Positions 1 to 7,126 of a stretch of 53,849 nucleotides of DNA are shown here, piece by piece. Source of the DNA: Hyphomicrobiales bacterium (lineage in GTDB: Bacteria; Pseudomonadota; Alphaproteobacteria; Rhizobiales; Xanthobacteraceae); NCBI GenBank assembly GCA_017305515.1, contig JAFKKP010000305.1:1-53849 (forward strand), given 5' to 3'. A program made the translations under genes and the position numbers. The notes below the pieces were generated by a model that searched no databases, had not been told where the DNA came from, and worked only from the letters and a program-made list of their open reading frames with translations. Each line of letters starts with the position of its first letter. Positions within the stretch are counted from its first letter, which is position 1.

Positions 1-7
1 AACGATC

Positions 8-247
8 TTAGCGAATAACGTAAGGCAACAGACCGAGAAAACGCGACCGCTTGATGGCGCGGGCGCGCTCACGCTGCTTGAGAGCGGATACGGCGGTGAT
101 CCGGCTCGGCACGATCTTGCCGCGCTCGGACACGTAACGCATCAGCAGCTTGGAATCCTTGTAGTCGATCTTCGGCGCGTTCGGACCCGTGAACGGGCAG
201 GTCTTGCGGCGGCGGAAGAACGGACGGCGTGCACCAGCGTCTGCCAT
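8..247 (-). CDS. rpsR: 30S ribosomal protein S18
   Basis: Small-subunit ribosomal protein that binds 16S rRNA together with S6. The 79-residue product starts [19 protein letters not shown] and contains the family's IDYKD segment, the [15 protein letters not shown] block and a basic C-terminus ending LLPYVIR, at full family length. The reading frame stays open further upstream, but the ATG at 247 is preceded by a strong ribosome-binding site (GGAGGAG, complement of 255-261) and matches the family start. It lies 4 bases after rpsF on the same strand, so the two are one transcript. The usual third gene, rplI, would lie beyond the left edge. Confidence 0.97.
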   Translation of the reverse strand: MADAGARRPFFRRRKTCPFTGPNAPKIDYKDSKLLMRYVSERGKIVPSRITAVSALKQRERARAIKRSRFLGLLPYVIR

Positions 248-251
248 GATC

Positions 252-719
252 TTACTCCTCCACCGATGCTGCGGCCTCGTCGTCGCGCGGACGGCGCGGA
301 CCACGATCGCCACGGAAACCGCCGCCTTCACGGCCGCCGCCGAAACCGCCATCGCGGTCGCCACGGAAGCCGCCGCCACGCTCGTCACGATCGCGGTCGG
401 ACTTTCGCATCATCGCCGACGGACCTTCTTCAAGCTCATCGACGCGCACGGTGAGATAGCGGATGACGTCTTCGTTGATGCGCTCCTGACGCTCGATCTC
501 GGCGACCACAGCGGAGGGGCCGTCGATGTTCAGCATCATGAAATGCGCTTTGCGATTCTTGTGCATGCGATAGGTGAGCGAGCGCACGCCCCAGTTCTCG
601 GTCTTGGTGACCTTGCCGCCGAGACCTTCGATCACGCCGGTGATCTGCGTGGTGAACTCTTCGACCTGCTGGGCGCTCGCATCCTGACGCGCGAGAAATA
701 CATGCTCGTAAAGAGGCAT
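252..719 (-). CDS. rpsF: 30S ribosomal protein S6
   Basis: Ribosomal protein that forms a heterodimer with S18 on the 30S platform. The 155-residue product starts [13 protein letters not shown]; the core (about residues 1-98) shows the family blocks [19 protein letters not shown] and [12 protein letters not shown]. The ATG at 719 is chosen over an in-frame upstream codon because it matches the S6 N-terminus and follows GGAAAGGAC. The last 55 residues or so are a low-complexity tail rich in Gly, Arg and Asp, with GGGFRGDR occurring twice; such tails are common in alphaproteobacterial S6 but this one resembles an RGG box. First gene of the rpsF-rpsR operon. Confidence 0.97.
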   Translation of the reverse strand: MPLYEHVFLARQDASAQQVEEFTTQITGVIEGLGGKVTKTENWGVRSLTYRMHKNRKAHFMMLNIDGPSAVVAEIERQERINEDVIRYLTVRVDELEEGPSAMMRKSDRDRDERGGGFRGDRDGGFGGGREGGGFRGDRGPRRPRDDEAAASVEE

Positions 720-723
720 GGGT

Positions 724-783
724 GTCCTTTCCAGTGTTGGCGCGGGTCCTGGCGGCAAGCCCTTCGAGACCTTCGGAAAGGAC
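724..783 (-). promoter_or_regulatory. rpsF leader hairpin covering the ribosome-binding site
   Basis: On the transcribed (minus) strand, GTCCTTTCC (complement of 775-783) can pair perfectly over 9 bp with GGAAAGGAC (complement of 724-732). The second arm is the rpsF Shine-Dalgarno region, ending 4 bases before the ATG at 719. The first arm runs into CCGAAGG, so a CCG lies at the stem-loop junction. S6:S18 autoregulatory leaders with a conserved CCG are an established family; membership here is inference. Confidence 0.55.
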
Positions 784-910
784 TCGATATTGCTCAGAAG
801 GCGGGAACACAGGACGTCGGACCGACTGGCCCTGTCGCATCAATCGTCCTTTAAAAAGGAGATTGCTGAGACCGTCCGTTCAGCTCCCGGCCGGGACCTA
901 CGGATGGCGC

Positions 911-938
911 TTTATAGGGATTTTGAGCCCTGGTGCAA
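911..938 (-). promoter_or_regulatory. putative promoter of rpsF-rpsR
   Basis: Minus-strand TTGCAC (complement of 933-938), a 16-base spacer, then TATAAA (complement of 911-916). This would start transcription near 904 and give a leader of about 185 nt holding the hairpin at 724-783. The -10 is good and the -35 matches the consensus only in its first three bases. Confidence 0.45.
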
Positions 939-1102
939 GGCAAAATGGGCCAAAAATGGCCCTTATTTCGGGTGCCTCGGCCATTGGCCTGGTCGGCCTG
1001 TGGCAGACTAGCCCGATGGCCCAATGGATGCGGCGGCATCTGGCGGCAGCTTGACTTGTCGGCCACTGGCAGCGACTTAAACGCCTCATTTCGGAGGCTT
1101 CC

Positions 1103-2059
1103 ATGACCGCAGCATTCACGTTTCCCGGACAGGGCTCGCAGGCCGTCGGCATGGGCAAGGCGCTGGCCGACCAGTTCCCGGTCGCCAAGGCCGTATTCGA
1201 CGAGGTTGACGCGGCACTCGGCCAGAAGCTGACGGCGATCATCTGGGACGGCCCGGCCGAGACGCTGCAACTGACTGAGAACGCGCAGCCTGCGCTGATG
1301 GCCGTCTCCATTGCGACGCTTCGCGTACTGGAAACCGAGGCGGGCGTCGATGTTGCGCGGGATGCTGCGTTCGTCGCGGGCCATTCGCTCGGCGAATATT
1401 CGGCGCTTGCGGCGGCGGGAAGTTTCTCGATCTCAGATACGGCGAAACTACTCCGCACGCGCGGCCTCGCGATGCAGAAGGCGGTGCCTGTCGGCGTCGG
1501 TGCGATGGCCGCATTGCTCGGTCTCGACTACGAGGCTGCGGTCGCCGTCGCCAACGAAGCCGCGCAGGGCCAGGTGTGTCAGGCCGCCAACGACAACGGC
1601 GGCGGGCAGGTTGTCGTCTCCGGCGACAAGGCGGCGGTCGAGCGTGCACTTGAAATTGCAAAAACAAAAGGCGCGAAGCGCGCGATGCTGCTTCCCGTCT
1701 CCGCGCCGTTCCATTGCCGCCTGATGCAGCCTGCCGCCGACGTGATGGCGCAGGCGCTCGCCGGCGTCACCATCAACAAGCCCAAGGCTCCGTTGGTCTC
1801 GAACGTTCTGGCGTCCGCAATCACCGATCCGGATGAAATCCGCAAGCGTCTCGTCGAGCAAGTGACGGGCACCGTGCGCTGGCGCGAAAGCGTTTCATAC
1901 ATGGCGTCGAAAGGCGTCACGCATTTTCTCGAAATCGGCGCGGGCAAGGTTCTGTCGGGTCTGGTCAAGCGCATCGCTGACGGCGCGGTCGGCGTCTCGG
2001 TCGGCGGACCGGGCGACATCGAGGCTGCGAAGGCGGCAATTGCCGCAGCGAAGGGCTGA
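1103..2059 (+). CDS. fabD: malonyl-CoA:ACP transacylase
   Basis: Transfers the malonyl group from CoA to acyl carrier protein, supplying the extender unit for cytosolic type II fatty acid synthesis. The 318-residue length is typical. It starts MTAAFTFPGQGSQ, the family signature. The nucleophile motif GHSLG is at residues 93-97 (Ser95) and the catalytic His is in SAPFHCRLM (His204). The start is set by GGAGG seven bases or so upstream. Its normal partners fabG, acpP and fabF lie downstream but are separated by the opposite-strand eutBC pair; the stop is 3 bases from the eutC stop, leaving no room for a terminator hairpin. Confidence 0.97.
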   Translation: MTAAFTFPGQGSQAVGMGKALADQFPVAKAVFDEVDAALGQKLTAIIWDGPAETLQLTENAQPALMAVSIATLRVLETEAGVDVARDAAFVAGHSLGEYSALAAAGSFSISDTAKLLRTRGLAMQKAVPVGVGAMAALLGLDYEAAVAVANEAAQGQVCQAANDNGGGQVVVSGDKAAVERALEIAKTKGAKRAMLLPVSAPFHCRLMQPAADVMAQALAGVTINKPKAPLVSNVLASAITDPDEIRKRLVEQVTGTVRWRESVSYMASKGVTHFLEIGAGKVLSGLVKRIADGAVGVSVGGPGDIEAAKAAIAAAKG

Positions 2060-2062
2060 TCG

Positions 2063-2848
2063 TCAGCCTTTCGGCAAAGCCGGCGTTGTGTTCGCAGCGA
2101 TCAAAGCAAGATCGCTTTCATCTTTCAGATCGATGCCGGTCAGTCCGCGCCCCAGCGCCGCACGGATAAGCCACGCGAGCTTGAACGCTGCGGCATCGTA
2201 ACTCAGCCCTTCCGGCCGCACATTGGAAATGCAATTGCGGTCGGCATCGCTGCGCGATTTGAACGGCGCGTGCGTGACGTAGATGCCGAGACTGTCCGGC
2301 GAACTCAATCCCGGACGCTCGCCGATCAGCATGATCGAGAGTTTCGCCTTCAATAGTTTGGCGATCTCGTCGCCGAGCGCGACACGCGCCTGCGTTGCGA
2401 TCACGACGGGCGAGTTTTTCAGTTCGTTCGCGAGATGCTTTTTCAGTGCGGCGAGCAAGGGTGCGGCGTGGCTTTCGATCGCGAGTGACGACAATCCATC
2501 GCCGATCGCGATGCAGATGCTGTTTTGCGCGAACGGCGCATCGCGCAGTTTAGCAATATTGTCAGGCGCGATGGCGCGACCCAAATCAGGCCGCCGCAGA
2601 TAGATCGCGCGATCCCTTGCGCGGCTTTGAATGTGTGCGGCCGTCCAGCCCTGTGCCTTCAATTCGCTGTCGAGTTTTTCGACATTGAGTGCTGCGTGGA
2701 TCGCATCGCGCGCCATCGCATGCGCCCAGCCGAATTTCAGAACCTCATCCGTCGGCATACCTGAACCGGCGCGGCCCAGCGCAAGACGTGCAGGTGTGAT
2801 CTCGCGCCACTCGGTCCACGGACTTCTCGTGACATCGCCGTTTGTCAT
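2063..2848 (-). CDS. eutC: ethanolamine ammonia-lyase, small (beta) subunit
   Basis: Small subunit of the adenosylcobalamin-dependent enzyme that splits ethanolamine into acetaldehyde and ammonia. 261 residues. Family features include the N-terminal segment TPARLALGRAGSGMPT, the block IQSRARDRAIYLRRPDLGR, and GERPGLSSPDSLGIYVTHAP near residue 180. The start overlaps the eutB stop by four bases (ATGA), so translation is probably coupled. No eutA reactivase, eutH transporter, aldehyde dehydrogenase or microcompartment shell gene is near, so this is the minimal two-gene form found in many alphaproteobacteria. Confidence 0.95.
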   Translation of the reverse strand: MTNGDVTRSPWTEWREITPARLALGRAGSGMPTDEVLKFGWAHAMARDAIHAALNVEKLDSELKAQGWTAAHIQSRARDRAIYLRRPDLGRAIAPDNIAKLRDAPFAQNSICIAIGDGLSSLAIESHAAPLLAALKKHLANELKNSPVVIATQARVALGDEIAKLLKAKLSIMLIGERPGLSSPDSLGIYVTHAPFKSRSDADRNCISNVRPEGLSYDAAAFKLAWLIRAALGRGLTGIDLKDESDLALIAANTTPALPKG

Positions 2849-4239
2849 GCGACCAGCGATTTCAGCGAAGACAACCCGCCGAGCAACGCGTTGGGCGAGG
2901 GCGGTTTGATGCGTCCGCTTGCATCGGTGATCTGCATGCGTTGCAGCCAGGCCTCGAATTCCGGCGCGCGCTTCAATCCCATCGTTTCGCGCAGAAATAG
3001 CGCATCGTGAAACGACGTGCTCTGATAGCTAAGCATGATGTCGTCCGCGCCCGGCACGCCCATGATGAAATTGACGCCCGCTGCGCCAAGCAGCACGAGC
3101 AGCGTGTCCATGTCGTCCTGATCGGCTTCGGCGTGATTGGTGTAGCAAATGTCGCAACCGAGCGGCAGGCCCAACAATTTGCCGCAGAAATGATCCTCCA
3201 GCGCCGCGCGAATAATTTGTTTGCCGTCGTAGAGATATTCGGGGCCGATGAATCCGACGACGGTGTTCACAAGCAGCGGTTTGTAGCGCCGCGCCAGCGC
3301 ATAGGCGCGAGCCTCGCAGGTTTGCTGATCGACGCCGAAATTTGCGTCCGCCGACAGCGCGCTGCCCTGGCCGGTCTCGAAATACATGACGTTGTTGCCG
3401 ATGGTGCCGCGATTCAGCGACAAGGCCGCTTCCCGCGCCTCGTCGAGAAGCTCAGGCGTGACGCCAAACGAGCGGTTGGTTTTCTCCGTGCCGCCGATGG
3501 ACTGAAACACAAGATCTACGGGCGCTTTGTTTTCGATCAGCTTGAGCGTGCTGGTGACATGCGTCAGCACGCAACTCTGCGTCGGAATTTCAAAACGCTG
3601 GATCATCTCGTCCAGCATGCGCGTCAGCCGGTCGAGCACCGGCATGCTGTCGGACGCCGGATTGACGCCGATCACGGCATCGCCTGAACCCATCAGCAAT
3701 CCGTCCAGAGTAGACGCGGCAATGCCTCGCAGATCGTCGGTCGGATGATTGGGCTGCAACCGCACCGACAACTGACCCTCAAGCCCGATGGTGTTGCGGA
3801 AGCGCGTGACGGCGCGGCACTTGCGCGCAATCGCAATCAGATCCTGATTGCGCGAAATCTTGGAGACGGCAGCCGCCATTTCCGGCGTGAGGCCCGGTGC
3901 CAGCGCGGTCAACGCATCGGTCGTCGCGCGTTCCGACAAAAGCCAGTCGCGAAATCCGCCGACGGTCAGATGCGATACCGGCGCAAATGCCTTCGCGTCA
4001 TGGCTGTCGATAATCAGCCGCGTGATGTTGTCGTCCTCATAAGGGATGAGTGCTTCGGTGAGAAACTGCTTGAGCGGCACATCGGCCAGCACATAGCGCG
4101 CGGCCATTCGTTCCTGAGACGACGATGCTGCGATTCCGGCAAGAACATCACCAGACCGGGCAGGGCTGGCGAAGGCCATCACCTGCTTGAGGTCGTCGAA
4201 GACGAATGACTGGGATTCGATGGTGGTGCGATAGCGCAT
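2845..4239 (-). CDS. eutB: ethanolamine ammonia-lyase, large (alpha) subunit
   Basis: Catalytic TIM-barrel subunit that binds ethanolamine and, with EutC, adenosylcobalamin. 464 residues from the ATG at 4239; a GTG at 4245 is equally in frame. Recognisable blocks are RLQPNHPTDDLRGI, GDAVIGVNPASDS, the motif NNVMYFETGQGSALSADAN, and LGCDICYTNHAEADQDDMD near residue 365. It is transcribed away from fabG, so the 4240-4379 interval must hold divergent promoters. No B12 riboswitch could fit in front of it. The lone eutBC pair suggests use of ethanolamine as a nitrogen or carbon source outside a microcompartment. Confidence 0.95.
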   Translation of the reverse strand: MRYRTTIESQSFVFDDLKQVMAFASPARSGDVLAGIAASSSQERMAARYVLADVPLKQFLTEALIPYEDDNITRLIIDSHDAKAFAPVSHLTVGGFRDWLLSERATTDALTALAPGLTPEMAAAVSKISRNQDLIAIARKCRAVTRFRNTIGLEGQLSVRLQPNHPTDDLRGIAASTLDGLLMGSGDAVIGVNPASDSMPVLDRLTRMLDEMIQRFEIPTQSCVLTHVTSTLKLIENKAPVDLVFQSIGGTEKTNRSFGVTPELLDEAREAALSLNRGTIGNNVMYFETGQGSALSADANFGVDQQTCEARAYALARRYKPLLVNTVVGFIGPEYLYDGKQIIRAALEDHFCGKLLGLPLGCDICYTNHAEADQDDMDTLLVLLGAAGVNFIMGVPGADDIMLSYQSTSFHDALFLRETMGLKRAPEFEAWLQRMQITDASGRIKPPSPNALLGGLSSLKSLVA

Positions 4240-4327
4240 CGGCACTCATATTCGGAGCGGATCGTCGATGCAAAACATACCATTGAACCCCTTTCTTTGA
4301 GTGCTTAATCATTGACGAACCGCATTT

Positions 4328-4362
4328 TTGTGCGGCAAACGACGACTCTCATTGCCGCACAA
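4328..4362 (+). promoter_or_regulatory. 11-bp perfect inverted repeat in front of fabG
   Basis: TTGTGCGGCAA at 4328-4338 and its exact reverse complement TTGCCGCACAA at 4352-4362, separated by 13 bases. It ends 17 bases before the fabG ATG and 7 bases before its ribosome-binding site. It could be a DNA operator for the divergent eutB/fabG promoters or an RNA hairpin in the fabG leader. No U-run follows, so it is not an ordinary terminator. Confidence 0.6.
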
Positions 4363-4379
4363 TGATTTTGGGGGACACC

Positions 4380-5117
4380 ATGTTCGATCTGACCGGCAAA
4401 ACCGCACTCGTAACCGGTGCGACAGGCGGCATCGGCAACGCCATCGCCAAGGCGCTGCACGCACAGGGCGCGGCCGTGTCGATTTCCGGAACGCGGCGCG
4501 ACGTCCTCGATACGCTCGCAGGCGAGATGAAAGAGCGCGTGCATGTTCTGCCGTGCAATCTGTCAAACTCGGATGAAGTCGAGGCACTGGTCCCCGCAGC
4601 CGAGAAGGCGATGGGGCAGGTCGACATCCTCGTGGCGAATGCCGGCATCACGCGCGACAATCTGTTCGTTCAGTTGCGCGACGAGGACTGGAACGACGTC
4701 ATCAACGTCAATCTCACGGCGACGTTTCGCCTGTCGCGCGCCGCGGTGAAATTGATGATGCGAAAGCGATTCGGCCGGATCATCGCCATCACGTCGGTCG
4801 TCGGCGTTACGGGAAATGCCGGGCAGGGCAATTACGCGGCCTCCAAAGCCGGACTGATCGGCATGATGAAATCGGTCGGGGCGGAATATGCCCGCCGCAA
4901 CGTCACGGCGAACTGCATTGCGCCCGGATTTATCGCGACGCCTATGACGGACGCGCTCAACGAAAAGCAGCGCGAAGCGGTTTTGGGGAAGGTGCCTGCG
5001 GGCCGCCTCGGCACGCCTGAGGACATCGCGGCGGCAGCCGTCTACCTCGCGTCCAACGAGGCCGCCTACGTCACCGGACAGACGATTCACGTCAACGGCG
5101 GAATGGCAATGATCTGA
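4380..5117 (+). CDS. fabG: 3-oxoacyl-[ACP] reductase
   Basis: NADPH-dependent reductase for the first reduction step of type II fatty acid elongation. 245 residues, a classical short-chain dehydrogenase. The cofactor motif TGATGGIG is at residues 12-19, NAG at 87-89, Asn111, and the catalytic triad is Ser139, Tyr152 and Lys156 (YAASK). The C-terminus VTGQTIHVNGGMAMI is typical of FabG. The ATG at 4380 is preferred over the in-frame ATG at 4362 because GGGGGA precedes it and MFDLTGKTALVTG is the normal N-terminus. It is followed by acpP and fabF. Confidence 0.97.
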   Translation: MFDLTGKTALVTGATGGIGNAIAKALHAQGAAVSISGTRRDVLDTLAGEMKERVHVLPCNLSNSDEVEALVPAAEKAMGQVDILVANAGITRDNLFVQLRDEDWNDVINVNLTATFRLSRAAVKLMMRKRFGRIIAITSVVGVTGNAGQGNYAASKAGLIGMMKSVGAEYARRNVTANCIAPGFIATPMTDALNEKQREAVLGKVPAGRLGTPEDIAAAAVYLASNEAAYVTGQTIHVNGGMAMI

Positions 5118-5233
5118 GGCTGTTACCGGCCGATTTCAGCGCATTTTGCGAGGGAATTCGGGTTCCTCCGGCGTGTGGCCAAGGCCGGGGAAGTATGTTA
5201 ACCGAACGGCTTGGGGGCTCGGTAACATCGCCA

Positions 5234-5260
5234 TTGCAGGATCATCAAACCCTGTATATT
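5234..5260 (+). promoter_or_regulatory. possible acpP promoter
   Basis: TTGCAG at 5234-5239 and TATATT at 5255-5260, 15 bases apart, in the 277-base fabG-acpP interval. The spacing is short, but the length of the interval and the normally very high ACP demand make a separate acpP promoter likely. Confidence 0.3.
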
Positions 5261-5394
5261 GCCGTGGCTTGGCCCGCCGCCGTTTCCGGTATTTTGCCCG
5301 CACGGGACGCGAAACGGACGGCACGAATTCAGGCGGCAACACACTACGATGACTCGCAGTCGGGTTTAGTGGAACAAGCACGAGGTTGGAAACG

Positions 5395-5634
5395 ATGAGT
5401 GAGATTGGCGAGCGAGTTAAGAAGATCGTGGTTGAGCATCTGGGTGTCGAACCGGAGAAGGTCGTCGATTCGGCGAGCTTCATCGACGATCTCGGAGCCG
5501 ACAGTCTCGATACGGTCGAGCTCGTGATGGCCTTTGAAGAAGAATTCGGCTGCGAAATTCCGGACGACGCCGCTGAGACGATTCTCACGGTCGGCGACGC
5601 CACCAAGTTTCTCGAGAAAAACGCAAAAAGCTGA
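5395..5634 (+). CDS. acpP: acyl carrier protein
   Basis: Small acidic four-helix protein that carries growing acyl chains on a phosphopantetheine arm. 79 residues. The attachment site is Ser37 in [12 protein letters not shown], surrounded by the canonical helix-II sequence. The start [17 protein letters not shown] is standard; an in-frame ATG three codons upstream (5386) lacks good family support. It lies between fabG and fabF and is followed by a strong intrinsic terminator, so most transcripts from an acpP promoter would end before fabF. Confidence 0.98.
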   Translation: MSEIGERVKKIVVEHLGVEPEKVVDSASFIDDLGADSLDTVELVMAFEEEFGCEIPDDAAETILTVGDATKFLEKNAKS

Positions 5635-5654
5635 CGCTTGCGCGGCACGTTTTG

Positions 5655-5695
5655 AAAAACGGCGGGTTGTAATCGAACGACCCGCCGTCTTTCTG
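5655..5695 (+). terminator. intrinsic terminator after acpP
   Basis: ACGGCGGGT (5659-5667) pairs perfectly with ACCCGCCGT (5680-5688), followed by CTTTCT. It sits between acpP and fabF. Confidence 0.8.
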
Positions 5696-5742
5696 TCTGT
5701 AGCCGCCGGGATATCCATTCACTTCGCAAGTTGAGGACCAAG

Positions 5743-7008
5743 ATGAGACGGGTCGTCGTCACGGGGCTGGGCATGGTGTCGCCACTGGCCAATGGCGTTG
5801 AGCCGACCTGGAAGCGCATCCTCAATGGCGAGAGCGGCGCGAAGAGAATCGACGCGTTCGATGCCTCGGATCTCACCTGTCAGATCGCCTGCATGGTCCC
5901 GCGCGGCGACGGCACCAACGGCACTTTCAATCCCGACGAGTGGATGGAGCCGAAGGAGCAGCGCAAGGTCGACGACTTCATCATTTTCGCGATGGCAGCG
6001 GCCGAGCAGGCGCTCAACGACGCGAACTGGCACCCCAGCACCGAGGAAGAACGCTGCGCCACCGGCACGATGATCGGCTCCGGCATCGGCGGCATCGAGG
6101 GCATTGGCGAAGCGGCGGTGATTCTGAAAGAACGCGGGCCGCGCAAGCTGTCGCCGTTCTTCATTCCCGGACGTCTCATCAATCTCGCCTCGGGCTATGT
6201 CTCGATCAAGCATGGCCTGAAAGGTCCGAACCACGCGGTGGTGACGGCCTGTTCCACCGGCGCGCATGCCATCGGCGACGCCAGCCGTCTCATCGCATTC
6301 GGCGATGCCGATGTGATGGTCGCCGGCGGCGCGGAATCGGCGGTCAATCGGCTGGCGATGGGTGGGTTCTGCGCACTGCGCGCGATGGCGACCAAGTATA
6401 ATGACAATCCGACGATTGCATCGCGGCCCTACGACAAGGATCGCGACGGTTTCGTGATGGGCGAGGGCGCAGGCGTCGTGATCCTCGAAGAGTACGAGCA
6501 TGCCAAAAAGCGCGGCGCGAAGATCTATGCCGAAGTGGTCGGCTACGGTCTGACCGGCGACGCCTATCACATCACGGCTCCCGCCGAAGATGGCGACGGC
6601 GCCTATCGCTGCATGCAGATGGCGATGAAGCGCGCCGGCGTGACGGCATCCGACATCGACTACATCAACGCGCACGGCACCTCGACACCGCTCGGCGACG
6701 AGATCGAGCTTGGCGCGGCACAGCGCCTGCTCGGAAATGCGGCATCGAAAGTCTCGATGTCATCCACAAAGTCATCGACCGGTCATCTGCTCGGAGCGGC
6801 CGGCGCGATCGAAGCGATTTTCTGTGTCCTTGCGATTCGCGATAACATCGCGCCGCCGACGATCAATCTCGACAATCCGTCGGTCGAGACCGCCATCGAC
6901 CTCGTGCCGAACAAGGCACGGCCGCGCGAAATCAATGTGGCGCTGTCGAATTCATTCGGTTTCGGTGGAACCAACGCATCGCTGGTGGTGCGGCGTCTTG
7001 CAAGCTGA
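5743..7008 (+). CDS. fabF: 3-oxoacyl-[ACP] synthase II
   Basis: Condensing enzyme that elongates acyl-ACP with malonyl-ACP. 421 residues, thiolase fold. Active-site residues are visible: Cys170 in VTACSTGAHA, His311 in NAHGTSTPLGDE, Lys343 and His348 in KSSTGHLLGAAG. C-terminal NSFGFGGTNASLVV is also standard. The ATG at 5743 follows GAGGA and gives the family start MRRVVVTGLGMVSPL; the in-frame TTG four codons earlier contains part of that ribosome-binding site. Last gene of the fabG-acpP-fabF cluster; mltG follows after 118 bases, as is common in this group. Confidence 0.97.
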   Translation: MRRVVVTGLGMVSPLANGVEPTWKRILNGESGAKRIDAFDASDLTCQIACMVPRGDGTNGTFNPDEWMEPKEQRKVDDFIIFAMAAAEQALNDANWHPSTEEERCATGTMIGSGIGGIEGIGEAAVILKERGPRKLSPFFIPGRLINLASGYVSIKHGLKGPNHAVVTACSTGAHAIGDASRLIAFGDADVMVAGGAESAVNRLAMGGFCALRAMATKYNDNPTIASRPYDKDRDGFVMGEGAGVVILEEYEHAKKRGAKIYAEVVGYGLTGDAYHITAPAEDGDGAYRCMQMAMKRAGVTASDIDYINAHGTSTPLGDEIELGAAQRLLGNAASKVSMSSTKSSTGHLLGAAGAIEAIFCVLAIRDNIAPPTINLDNPSVETAIDLVPNKARPREINVALSNSFGFGGTNASLVVRRLAS

Positions 7009-7015
7009 TATTTGA

Positions 7016-7050
7016 AATCCGGTTTTGCCGGATTCGGCCATAATTTTTGA
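7016..7050 (+). terminator. weak terminator-like hairpin after fabF
   Basis: AATCCGG (7016-7022) and CCGGATT (7028-7034) form a 7-bp stem with a 5-base loop; a T-run (TTTTT) appears only about 10 bases later. Possibly a partial terminator between fabF and mltG. Confidence 0.35.
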
Positions 7051-7126
7051 CTTCGGCGAGCATAAGACGTCGGTTCAAAGGGCGACAGGAACAGGCCGAC
7101 GGCCTTTGGGAATTTAGGTTGTATCG

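Larger units (their letters stand above)
720..1102. other. gene-free divergent region between rpsF and fabD
   Basis: 383 bases without a credible gene; the open frames here are fragments in both directions. The left part is the rpsF leader and promoter. The right part is the fabD upstream region, ending in the fabD ribosome-binding site GGAGG at about 1093-1097. I see no convincing sigma-70 promoter for fabD. Confidence 0.6.

Noticed and set aside
1051..1079. TTGACT ... GACTTA as a fabD promoter
   Set aside because: The spacing is 17 bases but the -10 hexamer matches the consensus in almost no position.
4240..4379. B12 riboswitch upstream of eutBC
   Set aside because: The interval to the divergent fabG is too short for a cobalamin riboswitch and no B12-box-like sequence is seen.
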